A stretch of 64,000 nt of DNA from UBA7672 sp030824255 (GTDB lineage Bacteria > Pseudomonadota > Alphaproteobacteria > Caulobacterales > Hyphomonadaceae), in contig OW818686.1 in the NCBI GenBank assembly GCA_942493305.1, forward strand, positions 1,116,001 through 1,180,000, given 5' to 3'. Under the pieces are notes generated by a model. It made no database searches, was not told where the DNA came from, and was given only the letters and a program-made list of their open reading frames with translations. Position 1 is the stretch's first letter; every line of letters starts with the position of its first letter. Below, piece after piece: positions 51,051 through 58,353 of this stretch. The translations under genes and the position numbers were made by a program.

Positions 51051-51158
51051 ATTGGGGATGCCGATTTGCCCCAACTTATGAACTGACTAAACACCATCAG
51101 AATCTATCTAGAATCTAAGATTCAAGAATCCTCTTTCTCTCTTACCCGCCGGTGCTGT

Positions 51159-52190
51159 GTGAACGGAAAACCGCTGCTACGAGTCCTGAACGGTGAACGT
51201 ATCGATCCAGTCCCTGTCTGGATGATGCGTCAGGCAGGACGGCATCTTCCCGAGTATCTCGCGACACGCTCCAAGGCGAAGAACTTCCTCGATTTCTGCT
51301 ATCGACCCGAACTGGCATCGGAAGCGACGCTGCAGCCGGTCAGACGCTATGGAATGGATGGAGCGATCCTGTTCGCTGACATCCTGCTCATCCTCGACGC
51401 CATGGGGCGCAATGTTCGCTTCCTGGAAGGCGAAGGCCCAAGGGTAGATCCGGCTACGAAAGCCAGCGACCTGGCGAACGTTTCGATGGAGAAAGTCCTC
51501 GCGCACCTGTCGCCCGTCGGTGAGACGGTCGAGCGGGTGAAGGCGGGGCTGGACCCTTCCGTGACGCTGATCGGGTTTGCCGGATCGCCATGGACGGTGG
51601 GCGTTTATGCCATTGAGGGCCGTGGCGGCACCGACAAGGCCGATAGCCGCGTGTTCGGCTACCAGCACCCCCAGGAACTCGACGGGATGCTGGAGCAGCT
51701 CGTGGAGGCTAGCGCGCACTATCTGAAAATGCAGGCGGACGCCGGAGCGGACGCGCTGATGCTGTTCGAGAGCTGGGCCGAGGGCCTGCCGGAAGATGCT
51801 TTCGAGCGCTGGGTGATCGGACCGACGGCGAAGCTCGTACAACGGCTGCGTGCCCTGGGCGTGACACAGCCGATTATCGGCTTTCCGCGCGGGGCTGGAA
51901 CGCTGGTGGTGGATTATGCGGAGCGGACGGGCGTGAACGCTGTGGGGCTGGATACGGCCATTCCGCTGAGGCGGATGGACAAGCTGCTGCCCAAGGGCAT
52001 GCCGGTGCAGGGCAATCTCGATCCCATGCGCCTGGTCGCGGGCGGAGCGGACATGGAAAACCGCGTGCGGGAGATTGTGGGCGCGCTGAAAGGCCGGCCG
52101 CACATCTTCAATCTGGGCCATGGCGTGACGCCGGAAGTGCCGATTCCGCATGTGGAAGCGGTGATCAAGACGCTGCGGAGCATCACTTGA
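51159..52190 (+). CDS. hemE: Uroporphyrinogen decarboxylase
   Basis: A 343-residue HemE, which converts uroporphyrinogen III to coproporphyrinogen III. The start is GTG at 51159, giving MNGKPLLRVLNGERIDPVPVWMMRQAGRHLPEY with the active-site RQAGR motif; LIGFAGSPWTVGVYAIEG and IGFPRGAG follow. It is the first gene right of the candidate origin, as in Caulobacter, and overlaps hemH by 4 bp. Confidence 0.98.
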   Translation: MNGKPLLRVLNGERIDPVPVWMMRQAGRHLPEYLATRSKAKNFLDFCYRPELASEATLQPVRRYGMDGAILFADILLILDAMGRNVRFLEGEGPRVDPATKASDLANVSMEKVLAHLSPVGETVERVKAGLDPSVTLIGFAGSPWTVGVYAIEGRGGTDKADSRVFGYQHPQELDGMLEQLVEASAHYLKMQADAGADALMLFESWAEGLPEDAFERWVIGPTAKLVQRLRALGVTQPIIGFPRGAGTLVVDYAERTGVNAVGLDTAIPLRRMDKLLPKGMPVQGNLDPMRLVAGGADMENRVREIVGALKGRPHIFNLGHGVTPEVPIPHVEAVIKTLRSIT

Positions 52191-53245
52191 GCAGCCAGAA
52201 TCTGGGCGGCCAGAAGATCGCCGTTGTGCTGTTCAATCTCGGCGGGCCGGATGGGCCTGACGATGTGCAGCCCTTTCTGCAAAACCTGTTCAGCGACAAG
52301 GCGATCATTCGCTCGCCCCTGCCTGTGCGTTTCCTGGTGTCGCGGCTGATTTCCAAGACGCGGGCGCCGAGTGCGCGGGAGAATTACGCGCGGATGGGCG
52401 GGGGCTCTCCCCTGCTGCCCGAGACGCGGAAGCAGGCGGCGGCGCTGGATGCGGAACTGACGAAGCGCGGGCGTGTCGTGAAGAGCTTCATCGCGATGCG
52501 ATACTGGAAGCCCTATGCGGCGGAGGTCGTGCGCGAGGTAAAGGCGTGGGGGCCGGACAAGGTGATCCTGCTGCCGCTCTATCCGCAGTTTTCGTCGACC
52601 ACGACAGCCTCCTCCCTGAAATCCTGGAAGGAAGCGGGCGGCCCCGAGGGCGTGACGGTGTGCTGCTATCCCGATGGGGACAAGTTCATCGCGGCGCATG
52701 CCCGCAAGCTGATCGAGACATGGGAAGCGGCGGGTAAACCGGCGAATGTGCGCTGCCTGCTGTCGGCGCACGGACTGCCGGAAATGGTGGTGAAGGCGGG
52801 CGATCCCTACCAGTGGCAGGTGGAGCTGACAGCCTCCAAGCTCAAGCCGCTTTTGCCGGCGGAGTGGGAGGTGGAGGTCTGCTACCAGTCGCGCGTCGGT
52901 CCGCTGAAATGGATCGGGCCGCCGACGGACGCCTGCATCGAGAAAGCCGCGAAAGAGGGCAAGGCGATCCTGCTGTCGCCGGTCGCCTTCGTGTCCGAGC
53001 ATATCGAGACGCTGGTCGAGCTCGACATCGAATACCGCCATCTCGCGGATCAGCATGGCGCCAAGGTCTATCTGCGCGCGCCGGCGCTGGGCGTGGATGC
53101 GGGCTTCGTCGAAACGCTGGCTGACCTTGTGGAAGACGCGGTTGGCGAGACGGCAAAGCTGCGCTCCTCCTGCGGGGGGCGGATCTGCCCGGCGAACTGG
53201 AAGGACTGTCCGAACCACCGGACTGCCGCTAACAAGGCGGCCTGA
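52187..53245 (+). CDS. hemH: Ferrochelatase
   Basis: A 352-residue ferrochelatase that inserts iron into protoporphyrin IX. The start is TTG at 52187 overlapping the hemE stop. Typical motifs: VVLFNLGGPDGPDDVQPFLQNLF, VLLSAHGLPEMVV (catalytic His) and SRVGPLKWIGPPTD, SPVAFVSEHIETL. The C-terminus has three cysteines in RSSCGGRICPANWKDCPNH, candidate ligands of the [2Fe-2S] cluster reported for Caulobacter ferrochelatase. Confidence 0.98.
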   Translation: MSSQNLGGQKIAVVLFNLGGPDGPDDVQPFLQNLFSDKAIIRSPLPVRFLVSRLISKTRAPSARENYARMGGGSPLLPETRKQAAALDAELTKRGRVVKSFIAMRYWKPYAAEVVREVKAWGPDKVILLPLYPQFSSTTTASSLKSWKEAGGPEGVTVCCYPDGDKFIAAHARKLIETWEAAGKPANVRCLLSAHGLPEMVVKAGDPYQWQVELTASKLKPLLPAEWEVEVCYQSRVGPLKWIGPPTDACIEKAAKEGKAILLSPVAFVSEHIETLVELDIEYRHLADQHGAKVYLRAPALGVDAGFVETLADLVEDAVGETAKLRSSCGGRICPANWKDCPNHRTAANKAA

Positions 53246-53277
53246 CGCCTCGCAGAAGGCGACACGAGGGGCCGGCA

Positions 53278-53709
53278 ATGTTCGAATGGTTCAGGGCGAT
53301 CCACATCATCGCGATCATCGCGTGGATGGCGGGGTTGCTGATCTATCCGCGCCTGCTGGTCTACCGGCTTGAAGCACAGGGCGATGAGCGGTTCGAGGCG
53401 GCCATGGACAAGGCCGCCGGTGCTGCGCGGAAAATCATCCTGACGCCGACCATGATACTCGCCTGGCTGATGGGACTGGCCATGGTTGGGGACAATTGGG
53501 AATATTATATCACGCAAGTCTGGTTCTGGGGCAAAATCTTGCTGGTCGTAGCCCTCTCAGGCTTTCACGGCTATCTGGTCGGACTCGGTAAGAAGGTGGC
53601 GGCGGGACAGCGCCCGATCGAGCCCAAGAAGCTGCGTATGATCAACGAGATCCCGATGGTTATCGCGATTTTCGTTGTGATTCTGGCGGTTATCGAGCCT
53701 TTCAAATAG
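53278..53709 (+). CDS. hemJ: Protoporphyrinogen oxidase HemJ
   Basis: A 143-residue membrane protein of the HemJ (UPF0093) family, the penultimate haem enzyme in many bacteria lacking HemG/HemY. Four membrane segments are visible; conserved His10-type in IHIIAIIAWMAGLLIYPRLLVYR and Lys/Arg near the helix ends fit the family. It lies 32 bp after hemH in the same operon. Confidence 0.95.
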   Translation: MFEWFRAIHIIAIIAWMAGLLIYPRLLVYRLEAQGDERFEAAMDKAAGAARKIILTPTMILAWLMGLAMVGDNWEYYITQVWFWGKILLVVALSGFHGYLVGLGKKVAAGQRPIEPKKLRMINEIPMVIAIFVVILAVIEPFK

Positions 53710-53753
53710 GCCGCCTGCCCCCTATCTGACCTCCCGATACGGCCATCCGCCCT

Positions 53754-53785
53754 TGACGCTTCAGGCGTTTGGCGGTCTAAACGCC
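53754..53785 (+). promoter_or_regulatory. Putative rho promoter and leader hairpin
   Basis: TTGACG at 53754-53759 followed after 17 bp by CTAAAC (53777-53782) is a weak sigma-70-like pair. The overlapping inverted repeat GGCGTTT/AAACGCC (53764-53770 with 53779-53785) could be an operator or a leader hairpin for rho autocontrol. Confidence 0.35.
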
Positions 53786-53890
53786 CCGTCGGCCGTCCGG
53801 TCGGCGATCCTTTCCCCATTGTCCAGCAGCCCACTTCGCCTTTGCGCGCGGACTCCCGGACAAAACCACCCTTGGACATGCGCAGACTCC

Positions 53891-55180
53891 ATGACTGATG
53901 ACGTGAGCGAAGAGCACGAGCGCGTGCTTCTCAACGACCTCAAGAAGAAAACGCCGGCCGAATTGCTGGCCATGGCCGAAGAGCTCGAGGTCGAGGGCGC
54001 TTCCCTGCTGTCCAAGCAGGAACTGATGTTCGGCGTGCTCAAGGAACTGGCCGAGCGCGATGTCGAAATCATCGGCGTCGGCGTGGTCGAGGTGCTGCCG
54101 GATGGTTTCGGCTTCCTGCGCTCGCCGCAATCCAACTATCTCGCCGGTCCGGACGACATTTACGTCCAGCCGCAGATGATCCGGAAGATGGGCCTGCGCA
54201 CCGGCGACACGGTGGAAGGCACGATCCGCGGCCCCCGCGATGGCGAGCGCTACTTCGCGCTGGTTCGCGTCTCGACCGTCAACTTCGAGGACCCGGAACG
54301 CGCGCGCCACAAGGTGCCGTTCGACAACCTCACCCCGCTTTATCCGGACGAGCGCCTCCACATGGAGCCGCAGGATCCGACGAAAAAAGATCGCTCGGGC
54401 CGCGTGATCGACATCGTTTCGCCGATCGGCAAGGGCCAGCGCGCGCTGATCGTTGCGCCGCCCAGAACCGGCAAAACCGTGCTGCTGCAGAACATCGCGC
54501 AGTCGGTCGCTGAAAATCACCCGGAATGCTATCTCATCGTGCTGCTGATCGACGAGCGTCCCGAGGAAGTCACCGACATGCAGCGCTCCGTGCGCGGCGA
54601 GGTCATCTCCTCCACCTTCGACGAGCCTGCGACGCGCCACGTGGCTGTTGCAGAAATGGTGATCGAGAAGGCAAAGCGCCTCGCCGAACATGGCCGCGAT
54701 GTCGTGATCCTGCTCGACTCCATCACGCGCCTCGGCCGCGCCTACAACACCGTTGTTCCCTCCTCCGGCAAAGTGCTCACCGGCGGTGTCGACGCCAACG
54801 CCCTGCAGAAGCCGAAGCGCTTCTTCGGCGCGGCGCGTAACCTGGAAGAAGGCGGCTCGCTGACCATCATCGCGACGGCGCTTATCGAAACCGGCTCGCG
54901 CATGGACGAGGTCATCTTCGAGGAATTCAAGGGTACGGGTAACTCCGAGATCATCCTTGACCGGAAGGTTTCCGACAAACGCATCTTCCCGGCGATCGAC
55001 ATCCTCAAGTCGGGCACGCGGAAAGAGGAGCTACTTACCGACGCCAAGGAACTGCAGAAGATCTACGTCCTCCGCCGCATCCTCAACCCGATGGGCGCGC
55101 AGGATGCGATCGAGTTCCTGCTCGACAAGATCAAGCAGACCAAGACGAACGGCGAATTCTTCGCGGCGATGAACAACTAG
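53891..55180 (+). CDS. rho: Transcription termination factor Rho
   Basis: A 429-residue Rho helicase. Start at 53891 (MTDDVSEEHERVLLNDLKKKTPAELLAMAEELEVEG); the longer frame upstream is not Rho-like. RNA-binding domain DGFGFLRSPQSNYLAGPDDIYVQPQMI, Walker A APPRTGKTVLLQ, Walker B VVILLDSITRLGRAYN and the Q/R loops are intact. The order hemE-hemH-hemJ-rho before mnmE is shared with Caulobacter. Confidence 0.98.
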   Translation: MTDDVSEEHERVLLNDLKKKTPAELLAMAEELEVEGASLLSKQELMFGVLKELAERDVEIIGVGVVEVLPDGFGFLRSPQSNYLAGPDDIYVQPQMIRKMGLRTGDTVEGTIRGPRDGERYFALVRVSTVNFEDPERARHKVPFDNLTPLYPDERLHMEPQDPTKKDRSGRVIDIVSPIGKGQRALIVAPPRTGKTVLLQNIAQSVAENHPECYLIVLLIDERPEEVTDMQRSVRGEVISSTFDEPATRHVAVAEMVIEKAKRLAEHGRDVVILLDSITRLGRAYNTVVPSSGKVLTGGVDANALQKPKRFFGAARNLEEGGSLTIIATALIETGSRMDEVIFEEFKGTGNSEIILDRKVSDKRIFPAIDILKSGTRKEELLTDAKELQKIYVLRRILNPMGAQDAIEFLLDKIKQTKTNGEFFAAMNN

Positions 55181-55215
55181 GGGCGCGATTCTGCGCGAAG
55201 CGGGGCGGGGCCGGC

Positions 55216-55680
55216 GTGAGCGATCCCAAGGTGCGAATTCGCCTTGAGAACCTAAATGCAGGATGGGTGGACCTGATCTTTGAGGTCGGCGATCTCACCT
55301 ATTCAATGCTCGGCGTGTCCTATGTTCGCAATGCGCTGCCTGACTTGCTGAGTTCAGGCTTTGGCGCGCTGCGCGGTCAACCGCAAATCATTGTCCGCTT
55401 CCTCTGGGAGCCCGGAATGTGGAGACTGGCCGTCTCGCACGACGGGGCGGAATCGAAGCGGGTGAAAATCCAGATTCACGAGTTCTCCGATTGGCCAAAT
55501 AGTGACCCGACGCCCATGCCAAAGCCTGTATTCGAAGCGGAGTGCGAAGTTGCCGCTTACGCTCGAGCGGTGAGAAACGCTTTTGCCGTATGGAAAAACC
55601 AAGCAGCTGATTTCGAAGCGCGATGGTGTGGTCCCTTCCCTCGTGGCGAATTCGATACCCTCGACGCTGCTCTGAAATGA
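55216..55680 (+). CDS. Hypothetical protein
   Basis: A 154-residue protein starting with GTG at 55216 after a GGGGCGGGG stretch. The sequence looks like a compact beta-rich domain (VRIRLENLNAGWVDLIFEVGDLTYSMLGVSYV and IIVRFLWEPGMWRLAVSHDG) without signal peptide or membrane span. I do not recognise the family; it could be an immunity- or DUF-type small protein. It is followed at once by a strong terminator. Its codon use is slightly less GC-rich than that of rho. Confidence 0.65.
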   Translation: MSDPKVRIRLENLNAGWVDLIFEVGDLTYSMLGVSYVRNALPDLLSSGFGALRGQPQIIVRFLWEPGMWRLAVSHDGAESKRVKIQIHEFSDWPNSDPTPMPKPVFEAECEVAAYARAVRNAFAVWKNQAADFEARWCGPFPRGEFDTLDAALK

Positions 55681-55724
55681 CAGAACCCCGCCTTCCTTTC
55701 GGGAGACGGGGTTCTGATTTTGTG
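55681..55724 (+). terminator. Strong Rho-independent terminator
   Basis: CAGAACCCCG at 55681-55690 pairs with CGGGGTTCTG at 55707-55716 and is followed by ATTTTGTG. It lies directly after the stop codon at 55680 and closes the rho-side transcript. Confidence 0.85.
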
Positions 55725-55744
55725 TCTTCGCCTCGCTGGCCCGC

Positions 55745-55945
55745 CTAGGCCATCACCATTCCGCGCCGCACGATTCGCGGCCGCGCCGCCGGTTCGTCAT
55801 TCGTCTTGCGGGGAGCTTCCCGCGGTTGGGGCGCCGCCACGCCCAGCCTGTGTCTCAATTCTTCGATCGACCATCCTCGCCTCTTGCCTGTGTTTGCTTC
55901 GCTCGCTTCCGGCCGCCACTCCGGTCCACGCTCCTGCTCGTTCAT
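55745..55945 (-). CDS. Small charged hypothetical protein
   Basis: A 66-residue protein starting at 55945 with an AAGGAG ribosome site 5 bp upstream, which favours this ATG over the GTG at 55951. It is rich in Arg, Glu and Pro (GPEWRPEASEANTGKRRGWSIEELRHRLG) with a single predicted helix. No family recognised. It is divergent from the 2OG oxygenase gene, 170 bp away. Confidence 0.55.
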   Translation of the reverse strand: MNEQERGPEWRPEASEANTGKRRGWSIEELRHRLGVAAPQPREAPRKTNDEPAARPRIVRRGMVMA

Positions 55946-56115
55946 TCGCACTCCTTACTCGCTCCCGACGGACACAAGAATGCGCGACGGTGCTTACTCA
56001 ACTCCGAACGCGAGAAGATTCTGCGGAAATTCTCGACGACGTGATTTCGATGAGGAAAGTCCTGCAGCGCAGGGACGCTAGCGCTTTTGGCGTGTGTGTG
56101 TGCTAGACGTTTCGG

Positions 56116-56721
56116 ATGCCGATCAGTCGTCACTTCGTATCAGAGATCTATCGCGAGAGCATCGGAGACGCCGAGCTCAACGCTGACCTGCTCGACGCTG
56201 CAAAGATGCTGGCGAAGGAAGACAAGGCGGGACGCGCCTGGTGTCGTGAGCATGGGTATCAGGGGTACACGTCCTATTCCTCGCTGGACGACCTTCCGCA
56301 GCGCGCGACCTGCTTCGACCAGCTTGTCCGTGTACTGAAGACCCATGCGGAGACGTTCGCTGCACACTTGCAGATGGACCTGCGGGGCAAGCGGCTGAAG
56401 CTCGACAATATCTGGGTGAATGTCCTGGAGCCGGGCGGGTCGCACACCGGCCATATCCATCCGCACTGCGTTCTCTCGGGGACGTACTATGTGAAAGTGC
56501 CCGATGGGGCCTCGTCGCTGAAGTTCGAGGACCCGCGCCTCGCGATGATGATGGCGGCGCCTGCCCCGCGCGAAGAGGCCGACGACGAGCATCGTCGGTT
56601 CATCTACGTCGCGCCGCAGGCGGGCGACCTCCTGATGTGGGAAAGCTGGCTGCGCCACGAGGTGACGGTCAATCGCGCGGCGACGTCGCGGGTGAGCGTG
56701 AGCTTCAACTTCCGGGTCTGA
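56116..56721 (+). CDS. Putative 2OG-Fe(II) oxygenase (TIGR02466-type)
   Basis: A 201-residue protein of the 2-oxoglutarate/iron-dependent oxygenase superfamily. NIWVNVLEPGGSHTGHIHPHCVLSGTYYVKVP gives the HxH-type iron-binding strand and SGTYYV core, and LLMWESWLRHEVTVN supplies the distal His; RVSVSFNFRV ends the fold. This is the pattern of the TIGR02466 family. Substrate unknown. Monocistronic. Confidence 0.85.
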   Translation: MPISRHFVSEIYRESIGDAELNADLLDAAKMLAKEDKAGRAWCREHGYQGYTSYSSLDDLPQRATCFDQLVRVLKTHAETFAAHLQMDLRGKRLKLDNIWVNVLEPGGSHTGHIHPHCVLSGTYYVKVPDGASSLKFEDPRLAMMMAAPAPREEADDEHRRFIYVAPQAGDLLMWESWLRHEVTVNRAATSRVSVSFNFRV

Positions 56722-56801
56722 CAGCCCTACCCCCCTGCAAGCCTCCCGGTTGAGGCCCTGAAAGCGGCGCGCTAACAGTGCTGAAGGGTCATGAGTGTCT
56801 T

Positions 56802-56811
56802 GGGGGGGGGG
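56802..56811 (+). repeat. G10 homopolymer upstream of a lipoprotein gene
   Basis: Ten consecutive G residues end 6 bp before the ATG at 56818 and take the place of the ribosome site. An in-frame ATG at 56791 would put the tract inside the coding region. Tracts of this length slip during replication. Confidence 0.8.
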
Positions 56812-56817
56812 TCATCG

Positions 56818-57519
56818 ATGAGACGCGCGCTGATTGCAGTCGCTGCAACGTTGGCGCTGGCGGCATGCCAGCACAGGCATCCACTTTCCGGCGAGGCGCT
56901 GAGCGGATTCCGCGAGGGTGGCCAGGCCATACTGGCAATCGACGGCGACATGAACGCGTTCGGCTGCGGCTCTGCGCGCTACAATTTCGTCAATGTCACC
57001 GACCAGTCAAAAGTCAGCGTGAAGTCCGAGGCCGGCGCCGGGATCAACATCGTGCCGCCGGGCCGGTATCGCCTCGACACGCTGTATTGCGCCGTCTGGG
57101 GCACCGGGGGCTGGCACATGCCGGCGAACGACTGGTTCTCGGTGGTCGAGGTAAAGCCGGGCGAGGTCGTCTATCTGGGTACGGTCGTGGTCATACCGTT
57201 CGCGCAGACGCCAGCCGGACTCGGTCTGCTGCAGACGCCGGAGATGAAGGCGGGCTGGGGCCAGCTGCCGACCTACACAATGCGGAGCCAGGTCGAGGCG
57301 GCGCGGAAGGTCCTGCGGCCGGAGATTGGCGACCTGGCAGACCGCATGGTGGACCGGCCCTTCAGGTTGTTGCTGTCTGAGAGCGAGCTGGCCGGAGCCA
57401 TCCAGCGGGCCTACCAGCCGATCAACGGTGTGACGCCCTCCCTCTATCAGGCAAGGCTCAGCGTTGCGGCTGAACTGGACAGGATCCATCAGGCAAACGC
57501 GCCGACAGCGGGCGAGTAA
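56818..57519 (+). CDS. Hypothetical lipoprotein
   Basis: A 233-residue protein when started at 56818, where MRRALIAVAATLALAACQHRHP gives a good lipoprotein signal (acceptor Cys17). The mature part is beta-rich (INIVPPGRYRLDTLYCAVWG, EVKPGEVVYLGTVVVIPF) and resembles DUF-type surface lipoproteins, but I cannot name the family. The upstream G10 tract may modulate translation. The first parS site lies 8 bp after its stop codon. Confidence 0.7.
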   Translation: MRRALIAVAATLALAACQHRHPLSGEALSGFREGGQAILAIDGDMNAFGCGSARYNFVNVTDQSKVSVKSEAGAGINIVPPGRYRLDTLYCAVWGTGGWHMPANDWFSVVEVKPGEVVYLGTVVVIPFAQTPAGLGLLQTPEMKAGWGQLPTYTMRSQVEAARKVLRPEIGDLADRMVDRPFRLLLSESELAGAIQRAYQPINGVTPSLYQARLSVAAELDRIHQANAPTAGE

Positions 57520-57526
57520 GGCCGGA

Positions 57527-57542
57527 TGTTTCACGTGAAACA
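57527..57542. promoter_or_regulatory. parS: parS centromere site 1
   Basis: Perfect TGTTTCACGTGAAACA, the ParB nucleation site, between the lipoprotein gene and the dienelactone-hydrolase-like gene. Confidence 0.95.
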
Positions 57543-57557
57543 CCCGGCACTACCGGT

Positions 57558-58244
57558 CTAGCCGAGGTTCTTTCCGAAGAAATCCATCGTTCGGTCGTTG
57601 GCCTTGCGGGCGTCGCCGAGGTGGAAGTGCTTGCCGCCATCGCGGGCGAAGGCGTGGTCGCGGCCGGGGTAGGAGTGGAGCTGGAAGTTCGTCGCGGTCA
57701 GACCGGCTTTCATCCTGGCCTGGCTGTCTTTCGAGACGAAGCCGTCTTCCTCGGCGATGTGGAGGAGCGCGGGCTTATGGGCCTTGCCGGCTTCGCCGAG
57801 ATAGTTGTCGATGCCGACACCGTAATAGCTGACGGTCGCGTCGGCATCGGTCCGCGTGGCGGTGAGGTAAGCCAGCAGTCCGCCGAGGCAGTAGCCTACC
57901 GCGCCGACCTGTTTGTGCCCCTGAGCATGGACCCAATCGATCGTGGACTGGATGTCCTCAACGCCTGTGTCGACGTTGAAGGCCTTGAAGTAGCTGAAGG
58001 CTTTTTCCCATTCGGCATCTGTCTGGTCGGTGATGTCGATGCCGGGCTCGATCCGCCAGAACAGGTCCGGGCAGACCGCAGTATAGCCTTCCTCGGCGTA
58101 GAAATCGGCGATGTCGCGCATCACCTTGTTCACGCCGAAAATCTCCTGGATGACCACGATGGCAGGCCCGCCCGGCTTGCGCGCGTCGGCGACATAGGCG
58201 CTGAACGATCCGTCCTTGCCCTTGATCTTCACGGTACGGCCCAT
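57558..58244 (-). CDS. Dienelactone hydrolase family protein
   Basis: A 228-residue alpha/beta hydrolase. The nucleophile is the cysteine in VGAVGYCLGGLLAYL, preceded by the conserved Glu in VVIQEIFGVNKVMRDIADFYAEEGY; the Asp and His are in AEEDGFVSKDSQ and PGRDHAFARDGG. Carboxymethylenebutenolidase-like enzymes open lactone rings, but many members have other or unknown substrates. It points towards the parS1 site and is isolated between plus-strand genes. Confidence 0.9.
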   Translation of the reverse strand: MGRTVKIKGKDGSFSAYVADARKPGGPAIVVIQEIFGVNKVMRDIADFYAEEGYTAVCPDLFWRIEPGIDITDQTDAEWEKAFSYFKAFNVDTGVEDIQSTIDWVHAQGHKQVGAVGYCLGGLLAYLTATRTDADATVSYYGVGIDNYLGEAGKAHKPALLHIAEEDGFVSKDSQARMKAGLTATNFQLHSYPGRDHAFARDGGKHFHLGDARKANDRTMDFFGKNLG

Positions 58245-58353
58245 CGGGAACTCCTACTTGGCTTGGCAGTCTGGATTGTCTGGAGGGCGAGTTGTAGTGC
58301 TCGGTAGGGCCCGGACAAGCTGATTTGGCCGGTATGACCGGAGTTGTCTCGCC

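Larger units (their letters stand above)
50770..51158. other. oriC: Candidate chromosomal origin of replication (oriC)
   Basis: A 389-bp gene-free region between ppsR (minus) and hemE (plus), the position of Cori in Caulobacter. It holds three DnaA-box-like sites, two TTAA-N7-TTAA CtrA sites and 14 GANTC sites between 50853 and 51130, and ends in an AT-rich stretch at about 51070-51145 suitable for strand opening. An inverted repeat TTGGGG/CCCCAA lies at 51052-51074. Genes on both sides are transcribed away from it. Confidence 0.85.
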
